Source of the DNA: Eubacterium sp.
GTDB taxonomy: Bacteria; Bacillota_A; Clostridia; Lachnospirales; Lachnospiraceae
Direction: 5' to 3'
Length of the DNA stretch: 15,090 nucleotides
Assembly: GCA_024687845.1 (NCBI GenBank)
Contig: JAILEL010000478.1
Location: 1-15,090, forward strand
The notes beneath the pieces are model-generated. The model did no database searches and was not told the origin of the DNA. It saw nothing but the letters and a program-made list of their open reading frames with translations. Below are positions 14,484 through 15,090 of the stretch, one piece after another. The position numbers and the translations under genes were made by a program. Numbering within the stretch: position 1 is the first letter of the stretch; each line of letters starts with the position of its first letter.

Positions 14484-14512
14484 ATAATACCATCTATAAT
14501 TATATGAAACAA
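14484..14512 (-). promoter_or_regulatory. Predicted promoter of pucR
   Basis: -35 TTGTTT (14507-14512) and -10 TATTAT (14484-14489) are spaced 17 bp apart. The predicted start near 14477 precedes the terminator-like hairpin by about 14 nt. Confidence 0.5.
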
Positions 14513-14528
14513 TAAAAACATTAAATAT

Positions 14529-14828
14529 TTATTTTTCAAGTATAAATCCGACTCCCCATACTGTCTTTATGAACTCCTGTTTTCCGGGATCATCTTCTAT
14601 CTTCTCTCTGAGATGTCTTATATGAACATTAAGGGTTACATCTCCAACAAACTGAGTGTCCCATATCTTTTCAAAAAATTCATCTTTTGAAATAACCCTG
14701 TTGGGATTATTCAGCATATAAACCAGAAGCTTATATTCCATCGCTTTCAGTGACTGTTTCTAACCATTCTTTTCTATCGAAGCAGCCTCACTCTCTTCAT
14801 ATCTTTTAAGAACTCTAGATTTTAATTC
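14529..14828 (-). pseudogene. OmpR-family response regulator relic (linker and winged helix only)
   Basis: From the ATG at 14741, 70 residues form most of an OmpR/PhoB winged helix: EYKLLVYMLNNPNRVISKDEF, then VTLNVHIRHLREKIEDDP and VWGVGFILEK. Upstream in the same frame a TAG (14760-14762) interrupts, preceded by linker sequence ELKSRVLKRYEESE and SIEKNG. No receiver domain with its phosphorylated Asp is present. The linker is shorter than usual and runs straight into the rfbC-like relic, overlapping its stop. A 70-residue piece without the first strands of the DNA-binding domain and without a visible ribosome site is unlikely to work as a regulator. Confidence 0.75.
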
Positions 14829-15090
14829 ATGCCTGTAAACCAAAAGTATTTTTCAATTCCTGAAACGATGGAGCCTTAGAATCTTTTTCAGAAATCTGAT
14901 TTAAATCGTTAATATCAATAGCTATTGGTCATTCAATACCAAGTTCTGGATCTAATGGGCACAATGCAGTACCAGGCATTCCTGGTGCCCATTCATTATC
15001 AAAGAAATATAGATACTCTGTATCCTCTAATGCATGTAAACCATTACATACTCCTTGAGGAACAAAAACTTGCACCCCAGGAGTAACATA
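14827..15090 (-). pseudogene. rfbC: dTDP-4-dehydrorhamnose 3,5-epimerase (RfbC-like), C-terminal part with in-frame TGA
   Basis: The frame entering from the window edge encodes the cupin part of an RmlC-type epimerase: VTPGVQVFVPQGVCNGLHAL, the segment EYLYFFDNEWAPG, and LCPLDPELGIE. It then hits TGA at 14929-14931, where relatives have Trp (GIEWPI). It continues in frame as PIAIDINDLNQISEKDSKAP to a second TGA at 14827-14829. The continuation is plainly the family's C-terminus, so a TGG-to-TGA change has broken the gene. The enzyme makes dTDP-L-rhamnose for surface polysaccharide and is unrelated to the operon to the left. The N-terminus lies outside the window. Confidence 0.8.

Noticed and set aside
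12705..14931. Recoded stops (pyrrolysine at TAG, or UGA read as Trp), since three family-like frames continue past a stop
   Set aside because: Intact genes here end in TGA (accC) and TAG (birA), and they use TGG for Trp. The three affected frames are also truncated or fused, so decay explains them better.
1..15090. CRISPR arrays, tRNA or rRNA genes
   Set aside because: No regularly spaced repeats, cloverleaf-forming segments or rRNA-like sequence were seen on either strand.

Overview
The window is an AT-rich stretch in which every supported gene lies on the minus strand. It looks like a Firmicute of class Clostridia, probably Lachnospiraceae-like. The grounds are base composition, strong AGGAGG-type ribosome sites, PucR and cytidylate-kinase-like families, and intrinsic terminators. 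The genus cannot be told from this sequence alone. In transcription order the window runs from high to low coordinates.

Right edge (about 14529-15090): two gene relics abut with no spacer. One is the C-terminal part of a dTDP-4-dehydrorhamnose 3,5-epimerase (rfbC-like) with an in-frame TGA. The other is an OmpR-type response regulator reduced to its linker and winged helix, with an in-frame TAG. Next comes a promoter, a terminator-like hairpin and an intact PucR-family regulator (13175-14371).

Middle (9853-13132): a second promoter and hairpin lead into a broken circularly permuted ATP-grasp gene. Two overlapping succinylglutamate desuccinylase/aspartoacylase-family genes follow, the first with a complete active site and the second without its zinc ligands. 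A GAF-like/LuxR-type regulator comes last and ends in a perfect 18-bp inverted repeat.

Left two thirds (288-9691): a third promoter and long leader hairpin precede what looks like one eleven-gene operon. Its order is LamB/YcsF (PxpA-like) protein, an SsuABC-like importer (ATPase, permease, lipoprotein), cytidylate-kinase-like protein, two carboxyltransferase subunits, a 73-residue biotin carrier, an iron-sulfur flavoprotein, biotin carboxylase and biotin ligase. The two carboxyltransferase subunits match the halves of the urea carboxylase CT domain more closely than I would expect of KipI/KipA or PxpB/PxpC. With the carrier and AccC-like protein they make a complete but fully split urea-carboxylase-type enzyme. 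No allophanate hydrolase or carboxyguanidine deiminase is seen; the PxpA-like hydrolase takes that place. My reading is a biotin-, ATP- and bicarbonate-dependent pathway for importing and opening a cyclic amide or other amide/urea-like nitrogen compound, whose substrate is unknown.

Left edge (1-287): the start of an IS200-type transposase gene with a palindromic end structure, directly downstream of birA.
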